Below, piece by piece: positions 1-8,573 of a stretch of 64,000 nucleotides of DNA. Numbering within the stretch: the first letter of the stretch is position 1; each line of letters opens with the position of its first letter. The position numbers and the translations under genes were made by a program. Source of the DNA: Xenorhabdus cabanillasii. GTDB taxonomy: Bacteria; Pseudomonadota; Gammaproteobacteria; Enterobacterales; Enterobacteriaceae. Location of the stretch: the NCBI RefSeq assembly GCF_003386665.1, contig NZ_QTUB01000001.1, forward strand, positions 2,728,001-2,792,000, given 5' to 3'. The notes beneath the pieces were generated by a model. That model was not told the origin of the DNA. It saw nothing but the letters and a program-made list of their open reading frames with translations, and searched no databases.

Positions 1-638
1 GTTAATAACACCCAGCTCATTCCAATTAATGTGAGTGATAATGAACCGACAGCAATATCTGTAAACCAATGAGCTCCTGCCATGATACGGGGAAGGGCAA
101 AAGTAATCATAATGAGTAAAGCAATGAAGAACGCGCCGCGAGAAATATAGCGAAGAATAAAGCAACTAAAAATGAGTAGCATTAAACCATGATCCCCCGG
201 AAAACTATCGCCGGAAGCATCTTTGGTATGCAAACTTGTCATTTCGTTTACGCGGTTAACGTTTTCAAATGTTAAGGTCGGGCTTGGACGGCTGACGGGG
301 ATCTGATGGCCGATCTGATTTATGATCACTGCCGTTATTAACATGACCAGACCAAGCATAAAAAGACGGCGTTTTCCTGCATAATCTTGTTTGCGAAATG
401 CGCTGTAGTAAAGCAGTCCCATACATAAGAGTGACATAACATCAAATGCCCTCACATTTACGATAGCGACAAATAACGCAAATTTTGAATTCGGCAATAA
501 TTTTTCATTAAAGTAATGAAAAATAGCAGAATCAATGTAAAACCAAAAGCCGTGATTCTCAGGTAAATACCATGAGAGAAACAGGGTGATACCGAGCAGA
601 TTGAGTATAAGTATAGCGAGTAGATGGCTACGGGTCAT
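1..638 (-). CDS. lpxT: LpxT, lipid A 1-diphosphate synthase (3' end outside window)
   Basis: Inner-membrane PAP2-superfamily phosphotransferase that moves a phosphate from undecaprenyl diphosphate to the 1-position of lipid A. I read it by hand from an ATG at 638; it stays open for 212 codons and runs off the left edge, so about 25 C-terminal residues are missing relative to the E. coli length as I remember it. The PAP2 signature is visible: an Arg-Pro pair (SRPSP), then SFPGDHG, then RIMAGAHWFTD with the catalytic histidine. Several hydrophobic segments fit a polytopic membrane enzyme. In E. coli the gene lies near yeiP, as here. Identity is confident; the C-terminus is not visible. Confidence 0.85.
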   Translation of the reverse strand, partial: MTRSHLLAILILNLLGITLFLSWYLPENHGFWFYIDSAIFHYFNEKLLPNSKFALFVAIVNVRAFDVMSLLCMGLLYYSAFRKQDYAGKRRLFMLGLVMLITAVIINQIGHQIPVSRPSPTLTFENVNRVNEMTSLHTKDASGDSFPGDHGLMLLIFSCFILRYISRGAFFIALLIMITFALPRIMAGAHWFTDIAVGSLSLTLIGMSWVLL

Positions 639-1170
639 GGGTTACCTATCTTAACGCGAAAATGGATTTGGTAGTTAAATTGGTTGATGGTGCACTATAA
701 CAAAATTTACAAAAAAGGGTAATCGCTCAACGGTATAGTATGTAATCAGCAGAAGTGTCTATCGCCATGATCCTTCAAGTTGTAATTTTGTTGATCTTTA
801 CCGCTATTTTTATGGCTGTATACATTCATATCATTTATTAGTTATCATCAATGTTATTATCATATGGATAATTGTGAGCTATCGTAAAAATAGCTAGATC
901 ATTAATACAGTAACGATAATATGTATTTGGCGCAATTATTGAGCACTGACTATTATTAAATAGTTAAAGGTTGATTTTTTCATATCCCAATTTGATAGTA
1001 TATTATGTCGAATTGTGGTTGTGATAAATAAAACATATAAAGAAATTGTTTCATTTTCCGTTATATCGTTATATAGATAGCTGGTCGTTAAACCACTATC
1101 TGGTTTTGAGATTGGCATGGAGTTAAAACCGAAAAAAGGTAATGATACCTGTCGTGGAGGTTAACTGCTT
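639..1170. other. AT-rich intergenic region, no gene seen
   Basis: This stretch lies between the start of lpxT and the first small secreted ORF and must contain their promoters. It is very AT-rich. A weak 60-codon reading frame on the minus strand (936-1118) has no family resemblance and low-complexity AT-driven composition, so I do not call it. No strong terminator or repeat was seen. Confidence 0.5.
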
Positions 1171-1359
1171 ATGTTAAGAAATATGATTGTTTTTCTGTTT
1201 ATATTTTTATCTTATCCTGCAATGGCTCATTACCCTCTGGATTTTAAATCTGGCATTCTTCAATATTATGGTGCTATTGCCGATTCCCCTTGTCAGCGAA
1301 CATTTTCTTGCATATCTAATTTAAAGCCCATAATGACTAATTTTAAACTTTATTTATGA
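1171..1359 (+). CDS. Small secreted fimbrin-like protein, 62 aa (possibly truncated)
   Basis: Begins with a convincing signal peptide (a hydrophobic stretch ending in YPAMA before HYP). The mature part contains SGILQYYGAIADSPCQ, which resembles the N-terminal strand of type 1 fimbrial subunits (G-x-I-x-F-x-G-x-I-x-x-x-x-C), then a second Cys only seven residues later. GGAGG lies a short distance upstream of the ATG, so translation is plausible. It is far shorter than a pilin (about 150-180 aa) and ends soon after the second Cys. It may be a truncated paralogue of the next gene or a distinct mini-protein. No usher, chaperone or other fimbrial gene is adjacent. Function unknown. Confidence 0.5.
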   Translation: MLRNMIVFLFIFLSYPAMAHYPLDFKSGILQYYGAIADSPCQRTFSCISNLKPIMTNFKLYL

Positions 1360-1565
1360 TATAACTCAAATAATGGTTTTTTATAACAGTATTTTAAATT
1401 AATTAATAAAATTAACGTCAGTTTTTTAACTATAAATTCACCTTTGATATAAATCAATAAAAGGTATTAATGTCGTATTATTTTTACATGAAATATTTAT
1501 TATGGAGATTGAAGGAATAAAAGGTAACTGAGTTTTGTTAATGGAAAAACGAAAGTGAGGTGACC

Positions 1566-1883
1566 ATGCAAGATTATTTTAAACTATTAATTAGCTGTTT
1601 GCTGTTTTCATGGATTTCTTATGGATACGCACAATCTACAAGTGGGCAGATACAATTTTCAGGCTCTATTGTTGATCCGGGATGTCAAGTGGTTGTATCA
1701 AACACTCAGGCTAATATTTCCTGCTATCGATTAGGAAAAAATATCACCATAAAGCAAATTGTTTCAATGTACAAAACAAAAAAAACAGGGGATGTCATAC
1801 TTCCCGGAAATATAGGTGTTTCCAGAGTGAAATGGACGGATAATAAAAAACGTTTGGCGATTATTCATGTTGATTATTTTTAA
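1566..1883 (+). CDS. Small secreted fimbrin-like protein, 105 aa
   Basis: I place the start at ATG 1566 rather than the GTG two codons earlier because TGAGGT sits just upstream of it. A signal peptide ends at YGYA before QS. The mature protein opens with SGQIQFSGSIVDPGCQ, very like the first strand and first cysteine of type 1 pilins, with a second Cys in NISCYRLGKN. The remaining 60 residues are basic (VSMYKTKKTGD, WTDNKKR). It shares the G-x-I-Q-(F/Y) and (I/V)-(V/A)-D-x-x-C pattern with the preceding ORF, so the two look like a tandem pair. It is too short to be a complete donor-strand pilin. Probably periplasmic or exported; role unknown. Confidence 0.6.
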   Translation: MQDYFKLLISCLLFSWISYGYAQSTSGQIQFSGSIVDPGCQVVVSNTQANISCYRLGKNITIKQIVSMYKTKKTGDVILPGNIGVSRVKWTDNKKRLAIIHVDYF

Positions 1884-1899
1884 TTTAAATTGGTAAGAA

Positions 1900-1931
1900 G
1901 TTGCTCTTTTATCGAATAAGAAAAGAGCAAC
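1900..1931. terminator. Hairpin between convergent genes
   Basis: An 11-bp perfect inverted repeat (GTTGCTCTTTT ... AAAAGAGCAAC) with a 10-nt loop sits between the end of the small secreted ORF and the end of yeiP. The downstream flank on either strand is AT-rich but lacks a clean T-run, so it is a likely but weak bidirectional terminator. Confidence 0.55.
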
Positions 1932-1962
1932 CTATATATACGAGAGTATAGAAACTACAGAA

Positions 1963-2535
1963 TTAATCGCAACGTCCCATGTAACGGCGTTCTGCAATAT
2001 GAATACGGATTTTTTCTCCTGAACTGAGATACTCAGGAACTTGGACCGTGAGCCCTGTACTCATTCTGGCTGGTTTTGTGCGGGCACTTGCTGATGCGCC
2101 TTTAATTCCCGGTGCGGTTTCTTCAATAATCATATCGACAGTTTGTGGTAATTCCAGAGCCAGTAGCTGACCATCCATTGTCATAACTTGCATTCCCGGC
2201 AGACCTTCATCTGGAATGAACAAAAGTTCTTCTTCAATTTGCTCTTTCTTAAAGTGATAAGGGGTGAAGTCTTCGTCATCCATGAAGATATATTCGTCAC
2301 TATCAATATATGAGAAGCTGACACTGCGACGGGTTAATGTAATAGTTTCGAGAATATCATCACCTTTGAAACGTTCTTCCACTTTCTGACCAGTGCGAAT
2401 ATCAGTAAAACGCATCTTATACAGTGTACTGGCACCACGAGCGCTGGGTGATTGAATATCGATGTCTTTGACTAATAATAACTTTCCATTGTGGCTGATC
2501 GCGGTTCCGCGTTTAATTTCATTGGCTTTAGCCAT
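1963..2535 (-). CDS. yeiP: Elongation factor P-like protein EfpL (YeiP)
   Basis: A 190-residue three-domain EF-P paralogue. It begins [18 protein letters not shown] and carries the EfpL-type extended loop [12 protein letters not shown] at about residues 29-40. The Arg in that loop counts to position 33, matching the tip arginine reported for EfpL; there is no lysine tip as in modified EF-P. The C-terminus ([20 protein letters not shown]) is the usual OB-fold ending. It acts at the ribosomal E-site to relieve stalling on proline-rich and other difficult motifs. In E. coli it is close to lpxT, as here. Full length, no anomalies. Confidence 0.93.
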   Translation of the reverse strand: MAKANEIKRGTAISHNGKLLLVKDIDIQSPSARGASTLYKMRFTDIRTGQKVEERFKGDDILETITLTRRSVSFSYIDSDEYIFMDDEDFTPYHFKKEQIEEELLFIPDEGLPGMQVMTMDGQLLALELPQTVDMIIEETAPGIKGASASARTKPARMSTGLTVQVPEYLSSGEKIRIHIAERRYMGRCD

Positions 2536-2631
2536 AAATACCTTCCGTAAAAACAGGGTAATAGTGGAATGAATGTTAAGGTGGCGACAAAATTACTCGC
2601 AGTCAGTGGATTAGGCAAGAGATGAATGAAA

Positions 2632-2653
2632 GCCCCGGTTAAAATACCAGGGC
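2632..2653 (-). terminator. Probable mtr terminator
   Basis: Imperfect GC-rich hairpin just past the mtr stop: GCCC-C-GGT / ACC-A-GGGC around a short A/T loop with one mismatch. The T-run after it on the minus strand is weak (CTTTCATT). Confidence 0.4.
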
Positions 2654-2669
2654 AGAGGAAAACCAAAAG

Positions 2670-3914
2670 TCAGCGGTAGGCAGGTAACAGATCAAATAAA
2701 GAGAAGATGTGAACTACCGCATTTATTAAACCAAACAGGATAATAAATACTATCAGGAAGTTACCACCGGGGGTACGATAGTTGGCTTGTGGATAACGCT
2801 GGCGGCTGGCCCGGGCCATAAGTGCTGGTATGATAACAGCCCAAATAGTTGCTGCCAATCCGGCAAAACCAATCGCATACAGAAAACCATTTGGAAAAAT
2901 TAACGCAAGTACAGTAGGCGGAATAAATGTTACTAAAGCAGTTTTTAAACGCCCCGTTTTACTGTCATCGAATCTGAAAAAGTCAGCCAGATAATCAAAT
3001 AAACCGAGAGATACACCTAAAAATGAGCTGGATAATGCCATATATGAAAAGGCATTCAATAGCTGATTTATTGTTGCATTGCCGGATGTACTATCCATTT
3101 GGTTCAGTAAGTCACTAACGTTACCACCATCAGCAATAATCTGTTTGAATGCTACACGGGGAATATTTCCCTGAATGGCATACTGCCATAAAATGTAGAT
3201 AGTCAGTGCAATCAAAGAGCCATAGAGCAAACTGCGTGCAACGGCTTTGACATCTTTATTATAGTATTTCACTAATCCCGGAACGTTGCCATGATAACCA
3301 AATGACGTCAGCAAATATGGCAGAGCCATTAAAGCATAAGGTAAGTAACTGGTTTCAGTATTTGAATGATCAAATAAAATAGCAGATTTAACTTCCGTAA
3401 ACATACCTCCCACTGACATGATAAATGTGATTGTCATGCCACCGATTAAAATAGTGCTTAAGCGATCGACTGCTTTGGTTGATAACCAAACAATAAAGGC
3501 AACAATAAATGAGAAAATAAGACCTGTTCCTGTTTGTGACAGGGGAATAATATCTTTTATGTTACGCATAATAATTGAGCCACCGGCTGAAATATAGGCG
3601 TAAGTCAGAATATATAAAACAAAGGTAATAGATAACCCTGTGAGTGTATTCCAGCCTTTCCCCAGTAAATCTTTTGTAATGGTGTGGAAACTGGCTCCAC
3701 TGGGATAATTCATATTGGCTTCCAAAATCATCAGACTGGAGAAATAGATACAAACCCAGGTGTATACCAGCAAAATTATCGATCCTGTAAACCATACGCC
3801 AGAGGTGACAATAGGAATGGAGAACATACCCGCACCGACGGCAGTACCGGCAATGATCATGGCTCCGCCTAATATGGAGGGGCGTTTCAAATTTTGCGTT
3901 ACCTCAATGGTCAT
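2670..3914 (-). CDS. mtr: High-affinity tryptophan permease Mtr
   Basis: A 414-residue aromatic amino acid transporter (HAAAP family, LeuT-like fold, about 11 membrane segments) that imports tryptophan with protons. It follows E. coli Mtr closely in several blocks: IIAGTAVGAGMFSIP at the N-terminus, SSLMILEANMNY, TITKDLLGKGWN, FVLYILTYAYISA, SFGYHGNVPGLVKYY and the C-terminal LLPAYR. Mtr is preferred over TyrP or TnaB because of the SFGYHGNVP and FPNGFLYAIGFAGLAATIWA blocks. It is not in this place in E. coli. A promoter with a TrpR-like operator lies just upstream. Confidence 0.9.
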   Translation of the reverse strand: MTIEVTQNLKRPSILGGAMIIAGTAVGAGMFSIPIVTSGVWFTGSIILLVYTWVCIYFSSLMILEANMNYPSGASFHTITKDLLGKGWNTLTGLSITFVLYILTYAYISAGGSIIMRNIKDIIPLSQTGTGLIFSFIVAFIVWLSTKAVDRLSTILIGGMTITFIMSVGGMFTEVKSAILFDHSNTETSYLPYALMALPYLLTSFGYHGNVPGLVKYYNKDVKAVARSLLYGSLIALTIYILWQYAIQGNIPRVAFKQIIADGGNVSDLLNQMDSTSGNATINQLLNAFSYMALSSSFLGVSLGLFDYLADFFRFDDSKTGRLKTALVTFIPPTVLALIFPNGFLYAIGFAGLAATIWAVIIPALMARASRQRYPQANYRTPGGNFLIVFIILFGLINAVVHIFSLFDLLPAYR

Positions 3915-3944
3915 ATAGACTCCTGATGAATCAGTGTTACCTTT

Positions 3945-3984
3945 GTACTAGCTCGACGATACAGTAATGAATGACATGTGTAAA
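3945..3984 (-). promoter_or_regulatory. mtr promoter with TrpR-operator-like site
   Basis: On the minus strand, TTTACA (3984-3979) and TATCGT (3961-3956) are separated by exactly 17 nt, a good sigma70 pair. Overlapping the -10 box is GTACTAGCTCGACGATAC (plus strand 3945-3962). Its left half GTACTAG and final TAC match the TrpR consensus GTACTAGTTAACTAGTAC, but the right inner half does not. TrpR control of mtr is known in E. coli, so the location supports the reading, but the site is imperfect. Confidence 0.45.
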
Positions 3985-4357
3985 CAGTTAATTATGGGAA
4001 TGTGCAAATCGCTATTGTTTTATTCTGTGTACATTGATAGAGAATCAATTTATCAAACAGATAAATAGCATTTTTTCTCTTGCCACAGTTTAATGGCGGT
4101 ACAACTGGCTTCGAAATGGGGTTCAGGAAGATTATTGGGGTCGCACCAAATTAATTAGTCACAATAATGATGATGACATCAACTCCTACAACAACTGACA
4201 TGTGTTATTCCTTTGCTTATGAACTATCCACGCAGTGGAAGTGAAATTTCAAATTAGATGTGGTGACTTTTTTCGTCATTTGCCAAAAAATTTTCTGTCG
4301 GGCGTATTTTTACTCTCGGATCGAGATAACACAATGATCAATCTGATAGTAATTTTA
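3985..4357. other. Divergent mtr-fruK intergenic DNA
   Basis: No recognised gene. A 25-codon frame at 4167-4244 lacks a ribosome-binding site and is not called. In E. coli fruB would lie directly upstream of fruK; I see no fruB-like reading frame here. The fruK-proximal end carries the Cra site described separately. Confidence 0.4.
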
Positions 4358-4373
4358 ACTGAAACGATTCAAT
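4358..4373 (+). promoter_or_regulatory. Cra (FruR) operator upstream of fruK
   Basis: The sequence ACTGAAACGATTCAAT contains TGAAACGATTCA, a near-perfect match to the Cra consensus (TGAAWCSNTTHA-type palindrome) and very like the operators before E. coli fruBKA. It lies about 70 nt upstream of fruK, next to a TATAAATAAT stretch that could be a -10 region. Cra would repress here until fructose 1-phosphate or fructose 1,6-bisphosphate releases it. Confidence 0.72.
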
Positions 4374-4404
4374 TTTGATGTTATAAATAATAGAGGATTT
4401 TAAT

Positions 4405-4446
4405 ATGATTTATGATTATTTATTCAGGAGAAACTGGGCAAGATGA
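4405..4446 (+). CDS. 13-codon mini-ORF overlapping fruK start
   Basis: ATG at 4405 begins a 13-residue frame whose TGA stop overlaps the fruK ATG as ATGA, with AGGAG inside the frame positioned for fruK. The arrangement mimics the tight coupling expected of an upstream fru gene. It may be the last trace of a deleted fruB, a coupling leader, or chance. No peptide similarity is recognisable. Confidence 0.25.
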   Translation: MIYDYLFRRNWAR

Positions 4447-5381
4447 GCCGTCGAGTTGCCACAATAACTTTAAATCCAGCTTATGATTTAGTTGGCCTGT
4501 GTCCAGATATTGTTAAGGGAACCGTTAATCGCGTAAAGACAGCAGGGCTACATGCTGCTGGTAAAGGGAATAACGTTGCGAAGGTACTGCGCGATTTAGG
4601 TATTGATGTCACAGTCAGCGGTTTTCTGGGAAAAGAAAATCAGGAAGGTTTTCAACATTTTTTCAATGAGAACCAAATGGACAATCGTTTCCACTTAGTT
4701 TCTGGCAGAACACGTATTAATGTGAAACTGACAGAAAAATATGGTGATGTAACGGATTTTAATTTTTCTGGTTTCCATGTAACAGAAAATGAGTGGAATC
4801 AATTCATTGATGACTCTCTTTCATGGCTAGGGCAGTTTGATATGGTCGTGGTTAGTGGCAGCTTGCCGGAAGGTGTTTCTCCAGAGTCTTTTACGGACTG
4901 GATGAAACGATTACAGCAATGTTGCCCTTGTATTATCTTTGACAGCAGCCGGGAAGCATTTGTGGCTGGGCTTAAGGCAACTCCCTGGCTGGTAAAACCC
5001 AATCGTCATGAATTAGAAATTTGGGCGGGTAAATCTCTACCTGATTTAGATAGCATAATTGATGCGGCTCATGCATTGCGTCATAAAGGGATTGCTCATG
5101 TTGTTATTTCATTAGGAGAGCAGGGAGCATTGTGGGTTAATGCTTCTGGTGCATGGCTGGCAAAACCACCATATTGTGAAGTGATCAGTACGGTTGGGGC
5201 GGGAGATTCCATGGTTGGTGGGCTGGTTTATGGCTTATTGATGCGTGAATCCAGTGAACATACATTGCGTCTGGCAACCGCCGTCTCTGCACTGACGGTT
5301 AGCCAGCCGAATGTAGGGATCAGAAACCGAACTGAATTGGCATCAATGATGTCAAGGATCCAGCTGACTTCTGTCAGGTAA
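4443..5381 (+). CDS. fruK: 1-phosphofructokinase FruK
   Basis: A 312-residue PfkB-family kinase converting fructose 1-phosphate to fructose 1,6-bisphosphate. It is near-identical in layout to E. coli FruK: MSRRVATITLNPAYDLVG at the start, the PfkB motif HAAGKGNNVAKVL, RTRINVKL, the DSSREA and KPNRHELE blocks, and the anion-hole and catalytic base motif STVGAGDSMVGG. In E. coli it is the middle gene of fruBKA; here neither fruB (the PTS HPr-like/IIA protein) nor fruA (IIBC) flanks it. Substrate must therefore come from elsewhere. Its stop codon abuts the nfo stop with no spacer. Confidence 0.93.
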   Translation: MSRRVATITLNPAYDLVGLCPDIVKGTVNRVKTAGLHAAGKGNNVAKVLRDLGIDVTVSGFLGKENQEGFQHFFNENQMDNRFHLVSGRTRINVKLTEKYGDVTDFNFSGFHVTENEWNQFIDDSLSWLGQFDMVVVSGSLPEGVSPESFTDWMKRLQQCCPCIIFDSSREAFVAGLKATPWLVKPNRHELEIWAGKSLPDLDSIIDAAHALRHKGIAHVVISLGEQGALWVNASGAWLAKPPYCEVISTVGAGDSMVGGLVYGLLMRESSEHTLRLATAVSALTVSQPNVGIRNRTELASMMSRIQLTSVR

Positions 5382-6224
5382 TCAAATTTGCTGTGATTTT
5401 AACCAGGCAATTTCTTGATCCCAAATATCTGGATTGATCGTTTCAAGTACTATCGGAATGCCATTGAAACGGTTATCCTTCATGATATAGCTGAAAGGTG
5501 TTTTACCAATGTTTCCTTCACCAAGGCTGTGATGGCGGTCAACACGGCTGGAGAATTCGCTTTTGGCATCATTAAGGTGCATGGCTCGCAGATATTTGAA
5601 TCCCACAATTTCATCGAATGCTTTAAATGTGGCATCGCAATCTTTCTCGGTACGTAAATCATAACCTGCTGCAAAAGCGTGGCAGGTATCAATGCAAACA
5701 CCGACCCGGCTTTTATCTTCGATACCCTCAATAATGGCAGCTAACTGTTCGAATTTAAAACCAAGATTGGTTCCTTGCCCGGCAGTATTTTCAATCACAG
5801 CTGTTACACCCTGTGTTTTGTCTAACACAATATTGATAGATTCAGCAATGCGGGCAAGGCACTTATCAATATCAATTTTATTAAGATGACTGCCGGGGTG
5901 AAAATTAAGTAAATCAATACCTAACAGTTCACAACGCTGCATTTCATCAAGGAATGCAGAACGGGATTTTTCCAGCCCTTCTGCTTCAGGGTGTCCCAGA
6001 TTAATCAGATAACTGTCATGAGGAAGAATTTGTCGGCTGCCGTAGCCGTAGTGCTCACAATTAGCTTTAAATTTATCAATCACTTCTGTTGATAACGGTG
6101 GGGAATTCCATTGGCGTTGATTTTTTGTGAACAGTGCAAAAGCGGTTGCTTTTAGTTCATGAGCTCGAATTACAGCTTGATCAACGCCACCAGCCGCGCT
6201 CACATGGGCTCCAACAAATTTCAT
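5382..6224 (-). CDS. nfo: Endonuclease IV Nfo
   Basis: A 280-residue AP endonuclease of the xylose-isomerase-like TIM-barrel family that cleaves abasic sites and 3'-blocked ends during base excision repair. Zn-ligand motifs are visible: GAHVSAAGG, the NFHPGSH block, [30 protein letters not shown], and [11 protein letters not shown], followed by LETI near the end. Normal length. It is convergent with fruK with zero intergenic bases. In E. coli nfo adjoins yeiH/yeiE, as here. Confidence 0.95.
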   Translation of the reverse strand: MKFVGAHVSAAGGVDQAVIRAHELKATAFALFTKNQRQWNSPPLSTEVIDKFKANCEHYGYGSRQILPHDSYLINLGHPEAEGLEKSRSAFLDEMQRCELLGIDLLNFHPGSHLNKIDIDKCLARIAESINIVLDKTQGVTAVIENTAGQGTNLGFKFEQLAAIIEGIEDKSRVGVCIDTCHAFAAGYDLRTEKDCDATFKAFDEIVGFKYLRAMHLNDAKSEFSSRVDRHHSLGEGNIGKTPFSYIMKDNRFNGIPIVLETINPDIWDQEIAWLKSQQI

Positions 6225-6349
6225 ATCTTTCTCCTGTTTTGTTTCATTAATTATGCATTGTTCTTGTTGTTAATGAAATTCTGTAAGGCATGAGCCCAAA
6301 CAGTAGAGCAGCACCTGAAATATAAAGCCGAACTTTTGGGCAAATAATG

Positions 6350-7432
6350 TTAATCAAATAAATGATGAATGCTTTTATTGATGATTAGTCCTCCAACCAT
6401 CAACCAGAGAAACAAAAGAAAAGCTAACAAAATAGGTTTGGTGCCAGCCTGACGAATTGCATTGACATGGGTTGTTAATCCTAAAGCAACCATAGCCATC
6501 GTTAGCATGATAGTATCAACAGTAATGATATGGCTGACAATGGATGCAGGTAACAACTGGAGAGAATTGAAACCTGCTGTAACAATAAAAAATACCGCAA
6601 ACCATGGAACGATAATTGACGCTTTTCCATGATCGTTGGCACAGTTTTTAGCTTTTGTACGGCTAATATAGCCAGAAAGCAGTAATAAAAAGGGAGCCAG
6701 CATCATGACGCGGATCATTTTGCTGATAACGGCCGTATTTTCAGCATCATTTCCTTGTGTATGACCAACAGCAACGACTTGAGCAACTTCATGAATGGTA
6801 GAGCCGGAAAACATACCAAATTCTGTTTGAGAAAAAGAGAACCACTGATGTTGGCTGTTCAGTTGATAAAACCAGGGATAAATAAAGATGGCAAGTGTGC
6901 CGAATATCACAACTGTAGAAATGGCAACGGCGACTTTGTCAGAAGAGGCCTTAACGACAGGTTCAGCAGCCATAACCGCAGCGGCACCACAAATGCTGCT
7001 TCCTGCGCCAATCAGCATGACTGTCTGGCTATCCATTCTGAAAAAAACGTGCCCAAGCCATAACGCAATAAAAAAAGTAGAGGATAACATAATGACATCA
7101 ATCAATATGCCTGTTACTCCAACATCGGTGATTTGCTGGAATGTCAATCGAAAGCCATAAAGAATAATACCTGCTCTCAACAGATAGTGTTTGGCGAAAT
7201 GGATCCCTTTGCCACAAGTTGATTTTAATGAAGGATATAGCGTATTTCCGACAATAATCCCCAGCAGAATTGCGATGGTCAAAACACTGAATCCCAGATT
7301 GGTAAACCGTGGGATATGGCTCAGATAAGTGGCAATTGTTGTCAGTATTACAGTTAATACAAACCCGGGAATGAAATGCAGTGCAGGGTGACGGGGAGCT
7401 GTGCCAGTTGTATCAATTTTACTTTCAGACAT
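6350..7432 (-). CDS. yeiH: YeiH, UPF0324 family membrane protein (putative sulfate/sulfite exporter family)
   Basis: A 360-residue polytopic inner-membrane protein. I start at ATG 7432 (MSESKID) rather than the GTG three codons upstream. Family blocks include GIILYGFRLTFQQI, GAGSSICGAAAVMAAEPVVKA, STIHEVAQVVAVGH, VISKMIRVMMLAPFLLLL and ALGLTTHVNAI. Transport substrate is not proven; the divergent LysR gene yeiE links the pair to sulfite and cysteine metabolism in E. coli. Divergent arrangement with yeiE is conserved. Confidence 0.85.
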   Translation of the reverse strand: MSESKIDTTGTAPRHPALHFIPGFVLTVILTTIATYLSHIPRFTNLGFSVLTIAILLGIIVGNTLYPSLKSTCGKGIHFAKHYLLRAGIILYGFRLTFQQITDVGVTGILIDVIMLSSTFFIALWLGHVFFRMDSQTVMLIGAGSSICGAAAVMAAEPVVKASSDKVAVAISTVVIFGTLAIFIYPWFYQLNSQHQWFSFSQTEFGMFSGSTIHEVAQVVAVGHTQGNDAENTAVISKMIRVMMLAPFLLLLSGYISRTKAKNCANDHGKASIIVPWFAVFFIVTAGFNSLQLLPASIVSHIITVDTIMLTMAMVALGLTTHVNAIRQAGTKPILLAFLLFLWLMVGGLIINKSIHHLFD

Positions 7433-7623
7433 TATTGCCACTCATATTACTTATATATTTTAGGAATAAGCATATAGCAAATAATTTAATTATTAAAATT
7501 GATTATTTTTATATGTTTAACCATTAAATTGGATTAATAAAAGGTGACTTTTGTTAAGTTGCGTAATAGTGTCTAAAATCAAGATTATCTTATCATTTTA
7601 TTTTTTGCTTCCCGCGAGGCCAT

Positions 7624-8487
7624 ATGCGTATCACTCTGAGACAGCTGGAGATTTTTGCAGAAGTTCTGAAAAGTGGTTCAACGACACAGGCTTCTCAACA
7701 ATTAGCGTTATCACAATCTGCGGTAAGTGCTTCATTAACAGATCTTGAAGGGCAGTTGGGTGTACAGCTTTTTGACAGAGTAGGAAAACGACTGGTTACT
7801 AATGAGCACGGTCGTTTGCTCTACCCTAAAGCATTGGCACTGCTTGAACAGGCTGGTGAGGTGGAGCAGCTTTTCAAATTGGATTTGGGAGCACTGCGAC
7901 TGGCAGCCAGTAGCACGATTGGTAACTATATGTTGCCTGAAATGCTGGCGAAATACCGTCAGGATTATCCTGATACACCATTGGAATTGAATATCAGTAA
8001 CACTGAAGATGTTATAAAGTCGGTTGTAGAATTCCGGGTTGATTTGGGATTGATTGAAGGATTATGTCACAATCCTGAGTTAATTAGTCAACCGTGGATG
8101 AAAGATGAACTGATTGTTTTCGCTTCACCAGGAAGCCCACTGGCGAACACTAATTTAACGGTGGACGATCTGATTAAGGCCCCCTGGATATTAAGAGAGA
8201 AAGGCTCAGGAACAAGGGAAGTTCTCGACCATCTTCTGTTCTCGCAGATGCCCCGGTTCAATATTGCAATGGAATTGGGCAATTCGGAAGCGATCAAACA
8301 TGCCGTTCAGTATGGAATGGGAATTAGTTGTTTGTCGCGTCGGGTTATTCGAGAGCAGGTACAGAATGGTACATTGATTGAATTAACGACACCGGGGCTA
8401 CAACTTTATCGTACGCTTTATCTGATTTATCACCGACAGAAACACATGTCTAACGCGCTACAAAAATTATTGAGTTATTGTCATTAG
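7624..8487 (+). CDS. yeiE: YeiE, LysR-type transcriptional regulator
   Basis: A 287-residue LysR protein: an N-terminal winged helix-turn-helix ([36 protein letters not shown], about residues 3-37, given in parts as [14 protein letters not shown] and [14 protein letters not shown]) and a two-lobed effector domain from about residue 90 ([38 protein letters not shown]). GAGG precedes the ATG at good distance. It follows E. coli YeiE closely, reported to act in sulfite and cysteine homeostasis. It is divergent from yeiH, its presumed target, across 190 bp. Confidence 0.9.
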   Translation: MRITLRQLEIFAEVLKSGSTTQASQQLALSQSAVSASLTDLEGQLGVQLFDRVGKRLVTNEHGRLLYPKALALLEQAGEVEQLFKLDLGALRLAASSTIGNYMLPEMLAKYRQDYPDTPLELNISNTEDVIKSVVEFRVDLGLIEGLCHNPELISQPWMKDELIVFASPGSPLANTNLTVDDLIKAPWILREKGSGTREVLDHLLFSQMPRFNIAMELGNSEAIKHAVQYGMGISCLSRRVIREQVQNGTLIELTTPGLQLYRTLYLIYHRQKHMSNALQKLLSYCH

Positions 8488-8534
8488 CATCAATTTAATA
8501 CCATATGGAATGACATATAATCGTGTAGCTTATA

Positions 8535-8573
8535 ATTGGCGGCTGATCATGAAGGTATCTTATAACCGCCAAT
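8535..8573 (+). promoter_or_regulatory. Hairpin upstream of lysP
   Basis: ATTGGCGG and CCGCCAAT form a perfect 8-bp stem with a 23-nt loop, about 70 nt before the lysP ATG. There is no T-run, so it is not a classical terminator. A second GCCGC just downstream could pair with the upstream GCGGC, giving an alternative fold. It may be the yeiE 3' end or a lysP leader element. Confidence 0.35.

Noticed and set aside
936..1118. 60-codon minus-strand frame upstream of the first secreted ORF
   Set aside because: AT-driven composition, no family resemblance, no clear ribosome-binding site, lies in the promoter region.
2472..2666. 64-codon minus-strand ORF between yeiP and mtr
   Set aside because: Overlaps the yeiP start, contains the mtr terminator hairpin and has no protein similarity.
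4167..4244. 25-codon frame (MMMTSTPTTTDMCYSF...) between mtr and fruK
   Set aside because: No ribosome-binding site and not upstream of an amino acid biosynthesis gene in the right orientation, so not a convincing leader peptide.
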